Positions 1-8,025 of a stretch of DNA of 64,000 bases are shown piece after piece (positions within the stretch are counted from its first letter, which is position 1; every line of letters begins with the position of its first letter). The stretch is from Kribbella sp. NBC_01245 (GTDB lineage: Bacteria; Actinomycetota; Actinomycetes; Propionibacteriales; Kribbellaceae). Position numbers and translations under genes: made by a program. The notes beneath the pieces were generated by a model. The model searched no databases. It was not told the DNA's origin and was given only the letters and a program-made list of their open reading frames with translations. The stretch lies in the NCBI RefSeq assembly GCF_036226525.1, contig NZ_CP108487.1, positions 248,001 through 312,000 of the forward strand, given 5' to 3'.

Positions 1-2
1 GC

Positions 3-617
3 GGCGGGAGGACCGGCGCTCTTTTTGTGTACGACGTGGCCGGTCGAGCCTTGATTTCGAAGCGTGTCGTTGACGGGTATCTCAATGACGTGCTGGTGGT
101 GGGGAATCGCGCCTATGCGACGGATTCGTCCCGGCCGGTCGTTTGGGAGTTCGACCTGCTCGGCAATGAAGCCCCGAAGCCGATCGACTTGGTGGGCGCG
201 GGATCGGGCGCTTACTTGAACGGGATCGCGGCCACGGCCGACGGCACCGCTCTGCTCGTTGCCGCGCAGGGCACTGAGGTTCTCTGGCGGGTGGAGTTGG
301 CGGATGGATCGGCTTGTGCGATCGCTCGTGATTTCGCCGCGGATGGGCTGCTGTTGCTCGGCGACACGTTGATCGGGGTGTGTAATCGCGGGGAGACGGT
401 CGAGACGGCGGAGTTCTTTCTTGCTGCGCTGGGGCTTACCGATAATGCGCGGAGTGCGGCGCTGATCGGAACGTTCGCGGATCCGCGCTTCGATACGCCG
501 ACCACGTTGGTTGCCGATGGCAATCGTCTGCTGGTCGTCAATGCGCAGTTTGCCAAGGGGGCGGCCGCCGCGCCGCCGTTCCAGGTGTTGGTCGTACCCA
601 CTCCGGCTTTTCGCTGA
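3..617 (+). CDS. Beta-propeller (SMP-30/gluconolactonase-like) protein, 5' end outside window
   Basis: The reading frame is open from the window edge, so the N-terminus is missing; a GTG at 27 is probably not the true start because the upstream codons continue the same kind of sequence. About 200 residues are visible. They show repeated units of the type YLNGIAATADGTALLVAAQG followed by a W-R-V/E-L strand, and a late TTLVADGNRLLVVNAQF unit. This alternation of short strands with Asp-Gly turns is typical of SMP-30/NHL-like six-bladed propellers, which act as lactonases, esterases or ligand-binding proteins. No catalytic residue can be assigned from the visible part. It stands alone on this strand; the next genes are convergent. 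The fold is moderately sure and the function unknown. Confidence 0.6.
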   Translation, partial: GGRTGALFVYDVAGRALISKRVVDGYLNDVLVVGNRAYATDSSRPVVWEFDLLGNEAPKPIDLVGAGSGAYLNGIAATADGTALLVAAQGTEVLWRVELADGSACAIARDFAADGLLLLGDTLIGVCNRGETVETAEFFLAALGLTDNARSAALIGTFADPRFDTPTTLVADGNRLLVVNAQFAKGAAAAPPFQVLVVPTPAFR

Positions 618-646
618 GCGGTAGGTGTTTCTTGGGAGGCGTTGGG

Positions 647-910
647 TCAGTTGGTGGTTACGAGGGTGGCGCCCGGCTCGATGGCAGCGGCGTCGGCTCG
701 GTCGATCACAAGGGTGCGCCGGTCGGGCTCGTGAGTGCCGGTTAGGAACTCGATCGCGATCACTCTTGCGGTGCGGTTGTTCGCCTCGTTCGAGAGGGTC
801 ATGCCTTGGTGGATGACGCCTGAGGTGAGGTGGCCGACCACCAGCAGCCCACCGCGCGAGGCGATATCGAAGACTTCGACGATCGCGAAGTGAACTCGGG
901 TTGGTGTCAT
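647..910 (-). CDS. Small translation-factor domain 2-like beta-barrel protein
   Basis: An 87-residue protein starting MTPTRVHFAIVEVFDI. The run GGLLVVGHLTSGVIHQGMTL, followed by a basic VIAIEFL strand and the end GATLVTTN, resembles domain 2 of EF-Tu-type factors (a V-G-x-G-x-h-x-x-G-x-L barrel), but there is no G domain. The ATG at 910 overlaps the stop of the upstream gene (ATGA, 907-910), so the two are probably translationally coupled; a longer open frame upstream is less plausible. Stand-alone barrels of this kind are commonly annotated as hypothetical. Its function is unknown, and it may act with the partner encoded just upstream. Confidence 0.6.
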   Translation of the reverse strand: MTPTRVHFAIVEVFDIASRGGLLVVGHLTSGVIHQGMTLSNEANNRTARVIAIEFLTGTHEPDRRTLVIDRADAAAIEPGATLVTTN

Positions 911-1305
911 GGCTGGTCGGTCTCGCCGCGGGAGATGACGATCGCCTTGAAGAGGAAGCGGACTGCCCGGTCGCATACGCGATAGACGGCCGTGACCGAA
1001 TCGCCGTCGCCGTCGACGCCGAAACCCCTGGCAGCGGCGAGGCGGAGGTCTTCGTCCAGCGGAGCGGCCTTGCTCGCCATCCGGCCGGTCTCGTCGACCA
1101 TGTCAGGGACCGATCGGACGTGTGGCACGACGGCCTCTTCGATCACCAGGTACAGCACTTTGCTCAACACCAACAGGGATTCGTGCGTGCTGCCCGGCAG
1201 ATCTAGCAGATAGGCCAGCCGGAATGCCGCGTTCTCCTGATCCCGTTTGATCTCCTCCACATCGCCATACCCCAACACCGCCGCAACCACCGCACCATTG
1301 CTCAC
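907..1305 (-). CDS. Hypothetical protein, first gene of the barrel-protein pair
   Basis: The GTG at 1305 (protein begins VSNGAVVAAVLGYGDVEE) is preceded by a good GGAAAGG ribosome site; an in-frame ATG at 1326 lacks one. The product is about 132 residues, mostly helical and acidic, with no signal peptide or membrane segment. The middle (LLDLPGSTHESLLVLSKVLYLVIEEA) looks amphipathic. I do not recognise a family. The stop codon overlaps the start of the downstream barrel protein by 4 bases, which implies a two-gene operon and possibly a physical partnership. Nothing in the sequence assigns a reaction. Confidence 0.55.
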   Translation of the reverse strand: MSNGAVVAAVLGYGDVEEIKRDQENAAFRLAYLLDLPGSTHESLLVLSKVLYLVIEEAVVPHVRSVPDMVDETGRMASKAAPLDEDLRLAAARGFGVDGDGDSVTAVYRVCDRAVRFLFKAIVISRGETDQP

Positions 1306-1542
1306 CCGACCACCTTTCCCAACCATCGCCCCGAATCCCCGACCTTAGTGCCCACCTGGGTCCCACTGCCGTCCTGCCGGGTTTGCGACCGCCAAGTCCA
1401 CGCGGTGAGCGCCTTCGCCGCGATTCTGCCTGTTTGGGGTCGCCGCTTGGACCTGGCGATCGGTCCCGGACGTTCGCGCCCACACAACGGCCGGTTTTCT
1501 ACCGAAACTGGCCGAATCTGGGTGCTGTGTGGTGGTGCACAT

Positions 1543-1634
1543 CCGCAGCGGACGGCCAGCACTACACAAGTCCCGTTTTCGCCTGCCTGAAAGGTTTCAG
1601 GTCCGGGTTATGTAGTGCTGGCGGTCCGCTGCGG
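1543..1634. repeat. Inverted repeat, 24-bp arms
   Basis: Arms 1543-1566 and 1611-1634 are complementary with a single mismatch. The 44-base loop carries its own perfect hairpin (CCTGAAA at 1586-1592 against TTTCAGG at 1595-1601). The structure is too long for a simple terminator and has no T-run. Confidence 0.75.
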
Positions 1635-1637
1635 ACC

Positions 1638-1705
1638 CCAGCGCAGCCACAACTCCCAATTCGGCCGGGTTGAAACGCTTCACTCACGGGTTGTGGCTGC
1701 GCTGG
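1638..1705. repeat. Inverted repeat, perfect 16-bp arms
   Basis: CCAGCGCAGCCACAAC at 1638-1653 pairs perfectly with 1690-1705; the loop is 36 bases. It lies 3 bases after the preceding inverted repeat. Confidence 0.75.
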
Positions 1706-1790
1706 TGCCCGGACCGGACCGGCAGGCAGGATTCGGGCGGCGAGAAGTGCCCAAACCGGAGTAATGCCTGCGTGGCGGTCCGCCACCCAT

Positions 1791-1847
1791 CGAGTCGTGG
1801 ATTTGCGCGGCCGGCAAGGCCCTTCCCTCCCCCCAATCCACGACTCG
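1791..1847. repeat. Inverted repeat, CGAGTCGTGGATT arms
   Basis: CGAGTCGTGGATT at 1791-1803 and its exact complement at 1835-1847. A homologous unit with the same arm core is at 15427-15491. Confidence 0.75.
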
Positions 1848-1872
1848 ACGCACCCGGAGCCCACAAGCGCAT

Positions 1873-1929
1873 CTTCCTGACCGAACTGGACGTTTTCCAG
1901 GCCCGAAAACGTCCAGTTCGGTCAGGAAG
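1873..1929. repeat. Long perfect hairpin, 25-bp arms
   Basis: Arms 1873-1897 and 1905-1929 are perfectly complementary around a 7-base loop. The arm begins CTTCCTGACCGAACTGGACG. Related hairpins with partly different but still paired arms lie at 15513-15569 and 39461-39518. Confidence 0.85.
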
Positions 1930-2040
1930 CAGCCATCCGAGCACCTCACCGCCCGTCAGCTGATCAGCACCCCCGGCGCGGCGGGACGCGGTGCAACCCG
2001 GCGCGGCAGCGTGCGGGAGAACCAAACCCGGTCAGACTCC

Positions 2041-2175
2041 ACCCGTCCCCCTGATAGCCCGCTGCCCTTGGCCGGTCCGGGTCGGGTCAAGGGCGCGCCA
2101 GCGTCGGCGGCAGCCGATGAAACCCTTGACGCGGCCCGGACCGGCCTGACTATTCGCAAGACCAGGGGGACGGGT
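2041..2175. repeat. Composite intergenic element, 135-bp module (copy A)
   Basis: Terminal inverted repeats ACCCGTCCCCCTG (2041-2053) and CAGGGGGACGGGT (2163-2175) are perfect. A nested 24-bp stem (2070-2093 with 2123-2146, two mismatches) encloses a small TCGGC/GCCGA hairpin. Other copies are at 15175-15310 (inverted), 15722-15858 and 39655-39719 (half). The linker that follows (GCAACCAACAC, AAAGTCCTTACCGG) is shared, but the 88-bp partner module is absent here. Confidence 0.8.
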
Positions 2176-2230
2176 GCAACCAACACAATCCGCAGAAAGT
2201 CCTTACCGGCCAGGCGTTTACGGCCGCGCG

Positions 2231-2260
2231 GCTGCCTGGAGCTGCCTGGAGCTGCCTGGA
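2231..2260. repeat. Three tandem copies of GCTGCCTGGA
   Basis: A 10-base unit is repeated exactly three times, ending two bases from the asparaginase stop codon (2262-2264). It looks like slippage-type expansion; no role is evident. Confidence 0.8.
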
Positions 2261-2261
2261 G

Positions 2262-3245
2262 TCAGTGGTGTTGGGCGAAGGTGGCGGATAGGTCGGGCTG
2301 GGGGGTGCTCGTGGCTAGGAGGTGGCGGAGGAGGAGGCGGGCTTTGTGGGGGTCTAGGAAGCCGGCGTCGATTAGGCCGCGGTTTAGGAGGTCGGACTCT
2401 GAGCCGATTGAGCTGTAGGTGTTGCGGAGGATGGAGCCGGCGCCGGTTCTAGAGGTGAGGACCACCGGGATGCGTTCGGCGAGGTCGCCGAGGACGGGTG
2501 CGAGGGCGGAGGGGACGTGGCCGGCGCCGTAGCCGGCGACGACTAGGCCTTGGTGCGTGTCGGCTAGGCCGTGGAGGAGGAGGCCATCGTCGTCGAGGGT
2601 GATGGTGTAGAGGGCGACCTTGGTTGCTTCGAGGGCCGCGGCTTCGGCTCGGCCGGGTACCCCGTCCAGCCGCGGCGGGCGGCTGAGGATCCGTACCCGG
2701 TCCTCCACGACGTGGCCGATTGGGCCCGCGTTGGGGGACGCGAAGGTCGCGGTGCTGGTGCTGTGCGTTTTCCGCACCCACCGAGCAGCGTGGATCTGGT
2801 CGTTGAAGACGACCAGTGCGCCCAGGTCCCGAGCGGCGGGGGAGCAGGCGACTTGGGCGGCGGCCAGCAGGTTCGCAGGCCCGTCCGGGCTCGCCAGGGT
2901 CGGGTTGCGCATGGCGCCGGTGAGTACGAACGGGTTGGCGTGCGGCCAGACCAGGTCGACGAGGAAGGCGGTCTCCTCAAGGGTGTCCGTGCCCTGAGTG
3001 ACGACGATGCCGGTCGCGCCGGTGCTGATGGCCTTCGACGCGGCGTCGACGACATCGAGGATCTTGGTCATCGTCAAGTTCGCGCTCGGTACCGCCTCGA
3101 CGTCCTGTACGTCGAGCGGTACGCCCAGCGCGGCGAGACCCGGTACGGCGTCCGCCAGGTCCGCGCCGGTCAGACGGGCGACCCCGTCCGCCGTACGGCC
3201 TGCCATCGAGATGGTGCCTCCGAGGGTGAACAGGGCGACACTCAC
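2262..3245 (-). CDS. L-asparaginase (type I/II asparaginase family)
   Basis: A 327-residue protein, the usual family length, which hydrolyses L-asparagine to aspartate and ammonia. Both active-site threonine blocks are present: FTLGGTIS (Thr11) near the N-terminus and VVTQGTDTLEET (Thr86-Asp87). VLTGAMR, GPANLLAA and an SRTGAGSI segment near the C-terminus also fit the family. No signal peptide is seen, so it is probably cytoplasmic. The chosen start is the GTG at 3245, which places the first strand right at the N-terminus; the frame stays open upstream to about 3770, but that part overlaps the next gene and reads as arginine-rich shadow. It is transcribed alone and followed by a repeat-filled gap. 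Confidence 0.9.
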   Translation of the reverse strand: MSVALFTLGGTISMAGRTADGVARLTGADLADAVPGLAALGVPLDVQDVEAVPSANLTMTKILDVVDAASKAISTGATGIVVTQGTDTLEETAFLVDLVWPHANPFVLTGAMRNPTLASPDGPANLLAAAQVACSPAARDLGALVVFNDQIHAARWVRKTHSTSTATFASPNAGPIGHVVEDRVRILSRPPRLDGVPGRAEAAALEATKVALYTITLDDDGLLLHGLADTHQGLVVAGYGAGHVPSALAPVLGDLAERIPVVLTSRTGAGSILRNTYSSIGSESDLLNRGLIDAGFLDPHKARLLLRHLLATSTPQPDLSATFAQHH

Positions 3246-3301
3246 GGGCGCGGATCCTCTCGTCGACGACGGCCGAGGCGAGCCGGCCGAGGCTGAGGGT
3301 A

Positions 3302-3937
3302 CTACCGCTCGCGGGCGCAAAAGGCGGTGAGCCACCCGAAGGCCAGGCATACGGCGAAGTAGAAGCCGAGTGTCGTGCTCTCGCCGGCAGACCCGGAGGC
3401 GATACCGGCAAACCCGGCGAAGAAGACCAAACCCGTGATCGCAGTGAAGACCGCCCAGCCGCGAACACCATCGCGCCACAGCTGCCGCGCGAGCACAGCG
3501 CACGCCAGGATCAGGCAAAGGAAGCCGATCCCGCCGAGCGTGAAGTGCAACATCCCGTGCCAACTGACGCTGGTCGCGGTCTCCGGGGTGCCGACTGGAA
3601 AACCCAGGGCCGGGTCGGCGCGGAAGATCCCGCCGCCGAGCGTGCCGAAACCGAACACGGCGAGCAAACGCGGCGCCCAGCGGCTGGTCAAAGTCCGGCG
3701 CAGACCGGCCGCGGCCGCGATCACGAGAATGCCGCAGATCATCAGGTTGACCGACTGGACCCAGCCCCACGAGCCGTTGGCCAGCAGGCTAAGGGCGTGC
3801 CGACGCGGATCGAACCCGTCGCGGACGGCAGCCTGGATCGCGCCAACGGCCAGGTAGATCGGCCCTGCGAGCACCCCACAGGTGAGCAGGCGGCGGGTGG
3901 CGAAGACGGTGGGCGTGTGGTGAGTGGTGGTGGCCAT
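3302..3937 (-). CDS. DUF998-type integral membrane protein
   Basis: A 211-residue protein with six or so hydrophobic segments, beginning with LLTCGVLAGPIYLAVGAIQA. The segment RDGFDPRRHALSLLANGSWGWVQ after the first helix is the characteristic DUF998 signature. The ATG at 3937 has GGAGG 8 bases upstream; an earlier in-frame ATG at 3952 would swallow that site. Its function is unknown, although members are often found with stress or lipid genes. It is 56 bases upstream of the asparaginase on the same strand, so co-transcription is possible but not shown. Confidence 0.8.
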   Translation of the reverse strand: MATTTHHTPTVFATRRLLTCGVLAGPIYLAVGAIQAAVRDGFDPRRHALSLLANGSWGWVQSVNLMICGILVIAAAAGLRRTLTSRWAPRLLAVFGFGTLGGGIFRADPALGFPVGTPETATSVSWHGMLHFTLGGIGFLCLILACAVLARQLWRDGVRGWAVFTAITGLVFFAGFAGIASGSAGESTTLGFYFAVCLAFGWLTAFCARER

Positions 3938-4026
3938 GGTGCTGTCCTCCATGCGGATCGTGCGGGCTTCTTACCCCTGCGTCGCACAGACCCCGCCGAA
4001 TTCGACACAACAGCCAAAATCGCGAG

Positions 4027-4584
4027 TTGGTCGGCCCAACCTGGGACCTGATGCCGGCGTTGGGCGACAAGTGGCGGCTCATCGCGCCGGACTTCCCAGG
4101 CTTCGGTTACACCGAGGCGCCCGACTCGTTCTCGTACACCTTCGCCGGGTTCGCGGACTTCCTAGAGCGGTTCACCGAGCGCCTCGGATTGAGCCGGTTC
4201 GCGCTCTACCTATTCGACTTTGGCTCCCAGGCCGGGTTGCAATTGGCCGTACGGCATCCGGACTGGATCGCGGCGCTGATCATCCAGAACGGCGACGCGT
4301 ACGAAGAGACACTCGGCCCGAAATACCAGCCCCTCAAGGAGTTCTGGCACGACCCGTCCGACGAGCGCAGAGCCAAGCTGGCCGAGGCGGTCACGTTCCA
4401 GGGATTGCGCGAGGAGATCCTCGGCGAGGTGCCGGACCACGTCGCCGAGCGGATCAGCCCGGACAAGGACCTGCCCGACGCCGAGCTGCACCTGCACTCG
4501 GACGCCGGGCATTGGGCCCTTGAAACCCACCTGGACGAGGCTGTGACGCTGATCCGGGACTTCCTCGGCCGCGTTCACAGCTGA
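4027..4584 (+). pseudogene. Decayed alpha/beta hydrolase (epoxide hydrolase-like)
   Basis: The 185 residues that can be read match the alpha/beta hydrolase group with an Asp nucleophile: LIAPDFPGFGYTEAP, LYLFDFGSQAG (nucleophile elbow with Asp), LIIQNGDAYEE and the closing His block DAGHWALETH. The first 35 or so residues that carry the oxyanion HG motif are absent; the frame opens abruptly at a TTG without a ribosome site. Between HVAERISPD and KDLPDAELHL, roughly 70-80 residues normally holding the cap and catalytic acid (WGKxD region) are gone without a frame change. This double loss indicates a remnant rather than an active enzyme. It ends 2 bases from the stop of the convergent gene. An N-terminally rebuilt short enzyme cannot be fully excluded. 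Confidence 0.7.
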
Positions 4585-4586
4585 CG

Positions 4587-5894
4587 TCACTTGTTGATCG
4601 CGCCCTCCAGCTCCTTCAGGAACTGGGACGAGGCGTCTTCCGGGCTGAGCCGGTCGAACAGCACCTCGGTGGTGTAGCGCTGCATCATCTTCTCCACGTT
4701 GCCACCGCCGACAGGGGGCGGTGCGGGCGCGGCGGCGAGCTCGGGCTGAATGGCCTCGATGAACTTGACCACGGTCGTCTCGGCCGGGTTGAGCTTCGGG
4801 GTCACGTCGGCGCGCAGGGCCGTGTTCGGCGGTACACCGCGCTCGGCGAGCAGGATGTCAGCGGCTTCCTTGCTGTTGGCAAGGAAGTTCACGAACTCCG
4901 CCGCCTCCTTCGGGTGCTTGCTGCGCGAAGAGACCGACCAGAACATCGACGCCTTGTAGTAGGCGCCGTTCTCCGCGGCCTTACCGGCGCTGCTCGGTAG
5001 ACGCAGCAGGACGAAGTCCTGGCCGGCCGCCTTGGCGTTGGCGCTGAGCTGGTTGCTCCAGGTGTAGCCCATCGCCTGCTTCTTCGTGACCATGTATCCC
5101 TGCTCGAGCGGGATGGTCATGTTCTGGGCGTTGATGGCCGCCGGCGGGATGCCCTTGCTGTCGAGCAGCTTCTTCTGGAACTTGAACCAGTCGGTCACCA
5201 CGTCAGGCTGTACGCCGATCTTGCCCTCGGCGTTGAACAGCGACTGGCCGTGCTGCCGGGCCCAAACCGCCAGGCCGGCCTCGTTGGTGGCGATACCCGA
5301 GCCGAAGACCTTGCCGCCGGACTTCGCGGTGAGCTGCGCCGAGAGATCGGCGTACTGGTCCCAGGTCCAGGTCTTGTCGTCGGGCATGGCCACACCCAGG
5401 GACTTGAACAGTGCCGGGTTGGCCATCAGCGCGAAGGAGTTGATGCCGGCGCTGATGCCGAACAGGCCACCACTGAACTCACCGGCGCCGAGCGCGGTCG
5501 GCTCGATCTTGCTGGTGTCGACGGAGCCGTCCTTCTTGAAGTCCAGCAGCGCGCCACGGTCGGCGTACTCGCGCAGGTACTTCTCGTCCATCTGGATGAT
5601 GTCGGGGGCGTCATTGGCGGCGACCGTGGTGGCGAGCTTGTCCCAGTAGCCGGTCCACTCGCCGAACTCGCCCTTGATCTTGATGTTCGGGTGGCTGGCC
5701 TGGAACGCGTCGATGGCCTTCTGGGTCGCCTGGTGGCGGGCGTCGGACCCCCACCAGCTGAACCGGAGCGTCACCTGGTCGCCGTCGGACCCGCTGTCCG
5801 AACCGCCACAGGCGGAGACCGTCAGCAGTAGTGCGGCCAGGGCCAACCCCGCCAGTCGGCGACGGGGCCGTCGCGCGAGGAACTTGGTGGACAT
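4587..5894 (-). CDS. Sugar ABC transporter substrate-binding lipoprotein (RG-I region)
   Basis: A 435-residue family 1 extracellular solute-binding protein. It has a basic N-terminus (ARRPRRR), a hydrophobic stretch and the lipobox VSAC-GG, so it should be a membrane-anchored lipoprotein. The mature part begins VTLRFSWWGSDARHQATQKAI, typical of the sugar-oligomer group, and includes PDIIQMDEKYLREYADRGALLDF. The start ATG at 5894 is preceded by GAAAGGA. It is the last gene of a three-gene importer operon with the two permeases upstream; the ATPase is not encoded here, as is usual for actinobacterial systems that share MsiK. The neighbouring rhamnogalacturonan lyases suggest RG-I oligosaccharides as cargo, which is an inference. 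Confidence 0.9.
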   Translation of the reverse strand: MSTKFLARRPRRRLAGLALAALLLTVSACGGSDSGSDGDQVTLRFSWWGSDARHQATQKAIDAFQASHPNIKIKGEFGEWTGYWDKLATTVAANDAPDIIQMDEKYLREYADRGALLDFKKDGSVDTSKIEPTALGAGEFSGGLFGISAGINSFALMANPALFKSLGVAMPDDKTWTWDQYADLSAQLTAKSGGKVFGSGIATNEAGLAVWARQHGQSLFNAEGKIGVQPDVVTDWFKFQKKLLDSKGIPPAAINAQNMTIPLEQGYMVTKKQAMGYTWSNQLSANAKAAGQDFVLLRLPSSAGKAAENGAYYKASMFWSVSSRSKHPKEAAEFVNFLANSKEAADILLAERGVPPNTALRADVTPKLNPAETTVVKFIEAIQPELAAAPAPPPVGGGNVEKMMQRYTTEVLFDRLSPEDASSQFLKELEGAINK

Positions 5895-5947
5895 GTGAAT
5901 CCTTTCAATCGCAGGGCCGCGGCAACACCACGGCCCGGAACAGGGGT

Positions 5948-6862
5948 CTACTTGCCGCCGGTCGTGCTGATGCCCTTGACCAGGAACCGCTGGCCGACCA
6001 GGAAGGCGAGGAAGACGGGCAGCAGGGACACCACGGACATGGCGAACAGCGAGCCCCAGGAACTGGTTGCGGTCGAGTCGACGAAGGCGCGCAGTGCCAC
6101 CGGCACCGTGTACTTGGTCGGATCGGTGAGGTAGATCAGCTGGCTGAAGAAGTCGTTCCAGGTCCAGATGAAGGTGAAGATCGTGGTGGTCGCCAGCGCG
6201 GGCACCATCAACGGCAGGATGATGCGGGTGAAGATGCCGGCCCGGCCGCAGCCGTCGATCAGCGCCGCGTCGTCGAGCTCACGCGGAATGCCACGGATGA
6301 ACTGCACCATCAAGAAGACGAAGAACGCGTCGGTGGCGAGCAGCTTCGGCACGATCAACGGCAGGAACGTGTTCACCCAGCCCACCTGGGAGAACAGGAT
6401 GTACTGCGGCACGATCACCACGTGGATCGGCAGCATGATCGTCATCAGCATGATCGCGAACCACAGCTTCTTGCCGCGGAACTCGAGCCGGGCGAAGGCG
6501 TAGGCGGCCATCGAGCAGGACACCAGGTTGCCGATGATCGTGCCGAGCGCGACGATCACCGAGTTCACCAGGTAGTGGCCGAACGGATGCTGTAGCGCGT
6601 TCCAGCCGGTCGGGTAGTTGCCGGTCTCCAGGTTCTCCAGCAGGATGCCCGGTTCGCGGAAGATCTCGTCACTCGGTCGTAGTGAGCTGACCACCATCCA
6701 GACCACCGGGTACAGCATCAGCACCGCGGTGACGATCAGGAGTACGTGCTTCAGGACTGGTTTCAACCGGCGGCGAGTCGGTCTGGTCGTCCTGGACGCC
6801 CCGGCAGGCGGGCGCGGCCGCTCGTCGGTGGGCAGCGGGGCGGGCTTGATCTCAGTCGTCAT
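5948..6862 (-). CDS. Sugar ABC transporter permease, MalG type
   Basis: A 304-residue CUT1-family permease with six predicted membrane helices. The coupling-loop EAA-type motif is ELDDAALIDGCGRAGIFTRIILP. After a basic, proline-rich N-terminal tail the first helix is VLLIVTAVLMLYPVVWMVVSSL. The ATG at 6862 lies inside the end of the upstream permease gene (11-base overlap), so the two are translationally coupled. It forms the inner-membrane channel with the MalF-type partner. Confidence 0.92.
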   Translation of the reverse strand: MTTEIKPAPLPTDERPRPPAGASRTTRPTRRRLKPVLKHVLLIVTAVLMLYPVVWMVVSSLRPSDEIFREPGILLENLETGNYPTGWNALQHPFGHYLVNSVIVALGTIIGNLVSCSMAAYAFARLEFRGKKLWFAIMLMTIMLPIHVVIVPQYILFSQVGWVNTFLPLIVPKLLATDAFFVFLMVQFIRGIPRELDDAALIDGCGRAGIFTRIILPLMVPALATTTIFTFIWTWNDFFSQLIYLTDPTKYTVPVALRAFVDSTATSSWGSLFAMSVVSLLPVFLAFLVGQRFLVKGISTTGGK

Positions 6863-7775
6863 AGAACACCCAGTACTTCGCAGCGAAGAAGTTGACCGCG
6901 GTGAAGGCCGCGATGATGACCAGCAGGACCCACGCCATCGCCGACGCGTAGCCCATGTCGAAGTTCCCGAACCCCCTGTCGTACAGGTAGAGCGTGTAGA
7001 ACATGGTCGAGTCCGATGGGCCACCAGTGCCGCCGGAGACCACGAACGCCTGGGTGAACGACTGGAACGCGTGGATGATCTGCAAGACCAGGTTGAAGAA
7101 GATGATCGGCGTCAGCAGCGGCAGCGTGACCCTGAAGAACCGCTGGCGCTTCCCTGCGCCATCAACCGCAGCGGCCTCGTAGTACATCGTCGGGATCTGC
7201 CGCAGCCCGGCCAGGAAGATGACCATCGGTGCGCCGAAGGTCCACACGTTCAGGGTGATCAGCGTGCCGAGCGCGGTGGACGGATCGGAGATCCAGCCCT
7301 TGCCCTCGATGCCGATCAACGCCAGCAGCTGGTTGATAAGGCCATCGCTGCCGAAGATCTGGCGCCACAGTACGGCGATGGCGACGCTCGAGCCGAGCAG
7401 CGATGGCAGGTAGAACATCGACCGGTAGATCGCGAGACCGCGCACGCCTCGGTCCAGTACGACGGCCAGGGCCAGCGCCACGATCAGCTGCAGCGGGACC
7501 GACACGAGCACGTAGGTGAACGTCACCTTCAGCGAGTTGTGCAGCCGTTCGTCGGACAGCATCCGGCTGAAGTTCTCGAAGCCGACGGCCTTCGGTGCCT
7601 GGATCAGGTTGTAGTCGGTGAACGACAGGTACAGCGACGCGATCATCGGGCCGATGGTGATCAGGAACAGCCCTGCCAGCCACGGAGCCAGGAACAGGTA
7701 GGCGACTTTGTTCTCGGTCTTCCGGGCCGGTGCACTGGCCTTGCCGATGCGGCTCAGTTCTCCCAGAGCGCTCAT
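6852..7775 (-). CDS. Sugar ABC transporter permease, MalF type
   Basis: About 307 residues with six membrane helices and the EAA motif YYEAAAVDGAGKRQRFFRVTLP. Two starts are possible: ATG at 7775 (MSALGELSRIG), used here, and an in-frame GTG at 7808 that lacks a ribosome site. It is the first gene of the importer operon. Its promoter region is shared divergently with the Gfo/Idh gene at 8026 and holds an operator-like palindrome at 7912-7925, so both directions may be controlled together. Confidence 0.88.
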   Translation of the reverse strand: MSALGELSRIGKASAPARKTENKVAYLFLAPWLAGLFLITIGPMIASLYLSFTDYNLIQAPKAVGFENFSRMLSDERLHNSLKVTFTYVLVSVPLQLIVALALAVVLDRGVRGLAIYRSMFYLPSLLGSSVAIAVLWRQIFGSDGLINQLLALIGIEGKGWISDPSTALGTLITLNVWTFGAPMVIFLAGLRQIPTMYYEAAAVDGAGKRQRFFRVTLPLLTPIIFFNLVLQIIHAFQSFTQAFVVSGGTGGPSDSTMFYTLYLYDRGFGNFDMGYASAMAWVLLVIIAAFTAVNFFAAKYWVFYDD

Positions 7776-7911
7776 AACTGTCCGCCCGGACCGGTCGCCG
7801 ATCGCCACCGATCAAGTGATCGGGATGGCACCGGTGATCGTTCGGTAGCGGACATCTCAGCCTCCTCGTACGGAACGCCCCGCGGCCTCGGCAATTTCTG
7901 CGACTTACTGC

Positions 7912-7925
7912 GGAAAGCGCTATCC
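7912..7925. promoter_or_regulatory. LacI-type operator candidate GGAAAGCGCTATCC
   Basis: A near-perfect 14-base palindrome (one mismatched pair) centred on GC lies in the divergent promoter between the importer and the Gfo/Idh gene. Similar sites GGAAAGGGCTTACC (11261-11274) and a TTGGAA/TTCCAA-flanked site (17218-17238) lie in the next two divergent promoters of the RG-I region. The cognate regulator is not in the window. Confidence 0.55.
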
Positions 7926-8025
7926 AAATCCTGTGAGAGACTGCCTATCACCTATTCGCGGGAGAGATCAACGGTATGAGCGACCGCTTTCCTGATTTGT
8001 TACCGGCGACCCGGAGGAGACGTTA

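Larger units (their letters stand above)
1306..2230. other. Gene-poor region packed with inverted repeats
   Basis: About 900 bases without a convincing gene. Short open frames are present on both strands, but none has a ribosome site or recognisable protein. The space is instead a chain of inverted repeats listed separately: 1543-1634, 1638-1705, 1791-1847, 1873-1929 and 2041-2175. It separates the divergent start of the barrel-protein pair from the stop of the asparaginase gene. Related units recur near 15 kb and 39 kb. Confidence 0.7.

Noticed and set aside
3246..3770. N-terminal extension of the asparaginase frame
   Set aside because: The added residues are arginine/proline-rich shadow of the DUF998 gene; the family starts at the GTG at 3245.
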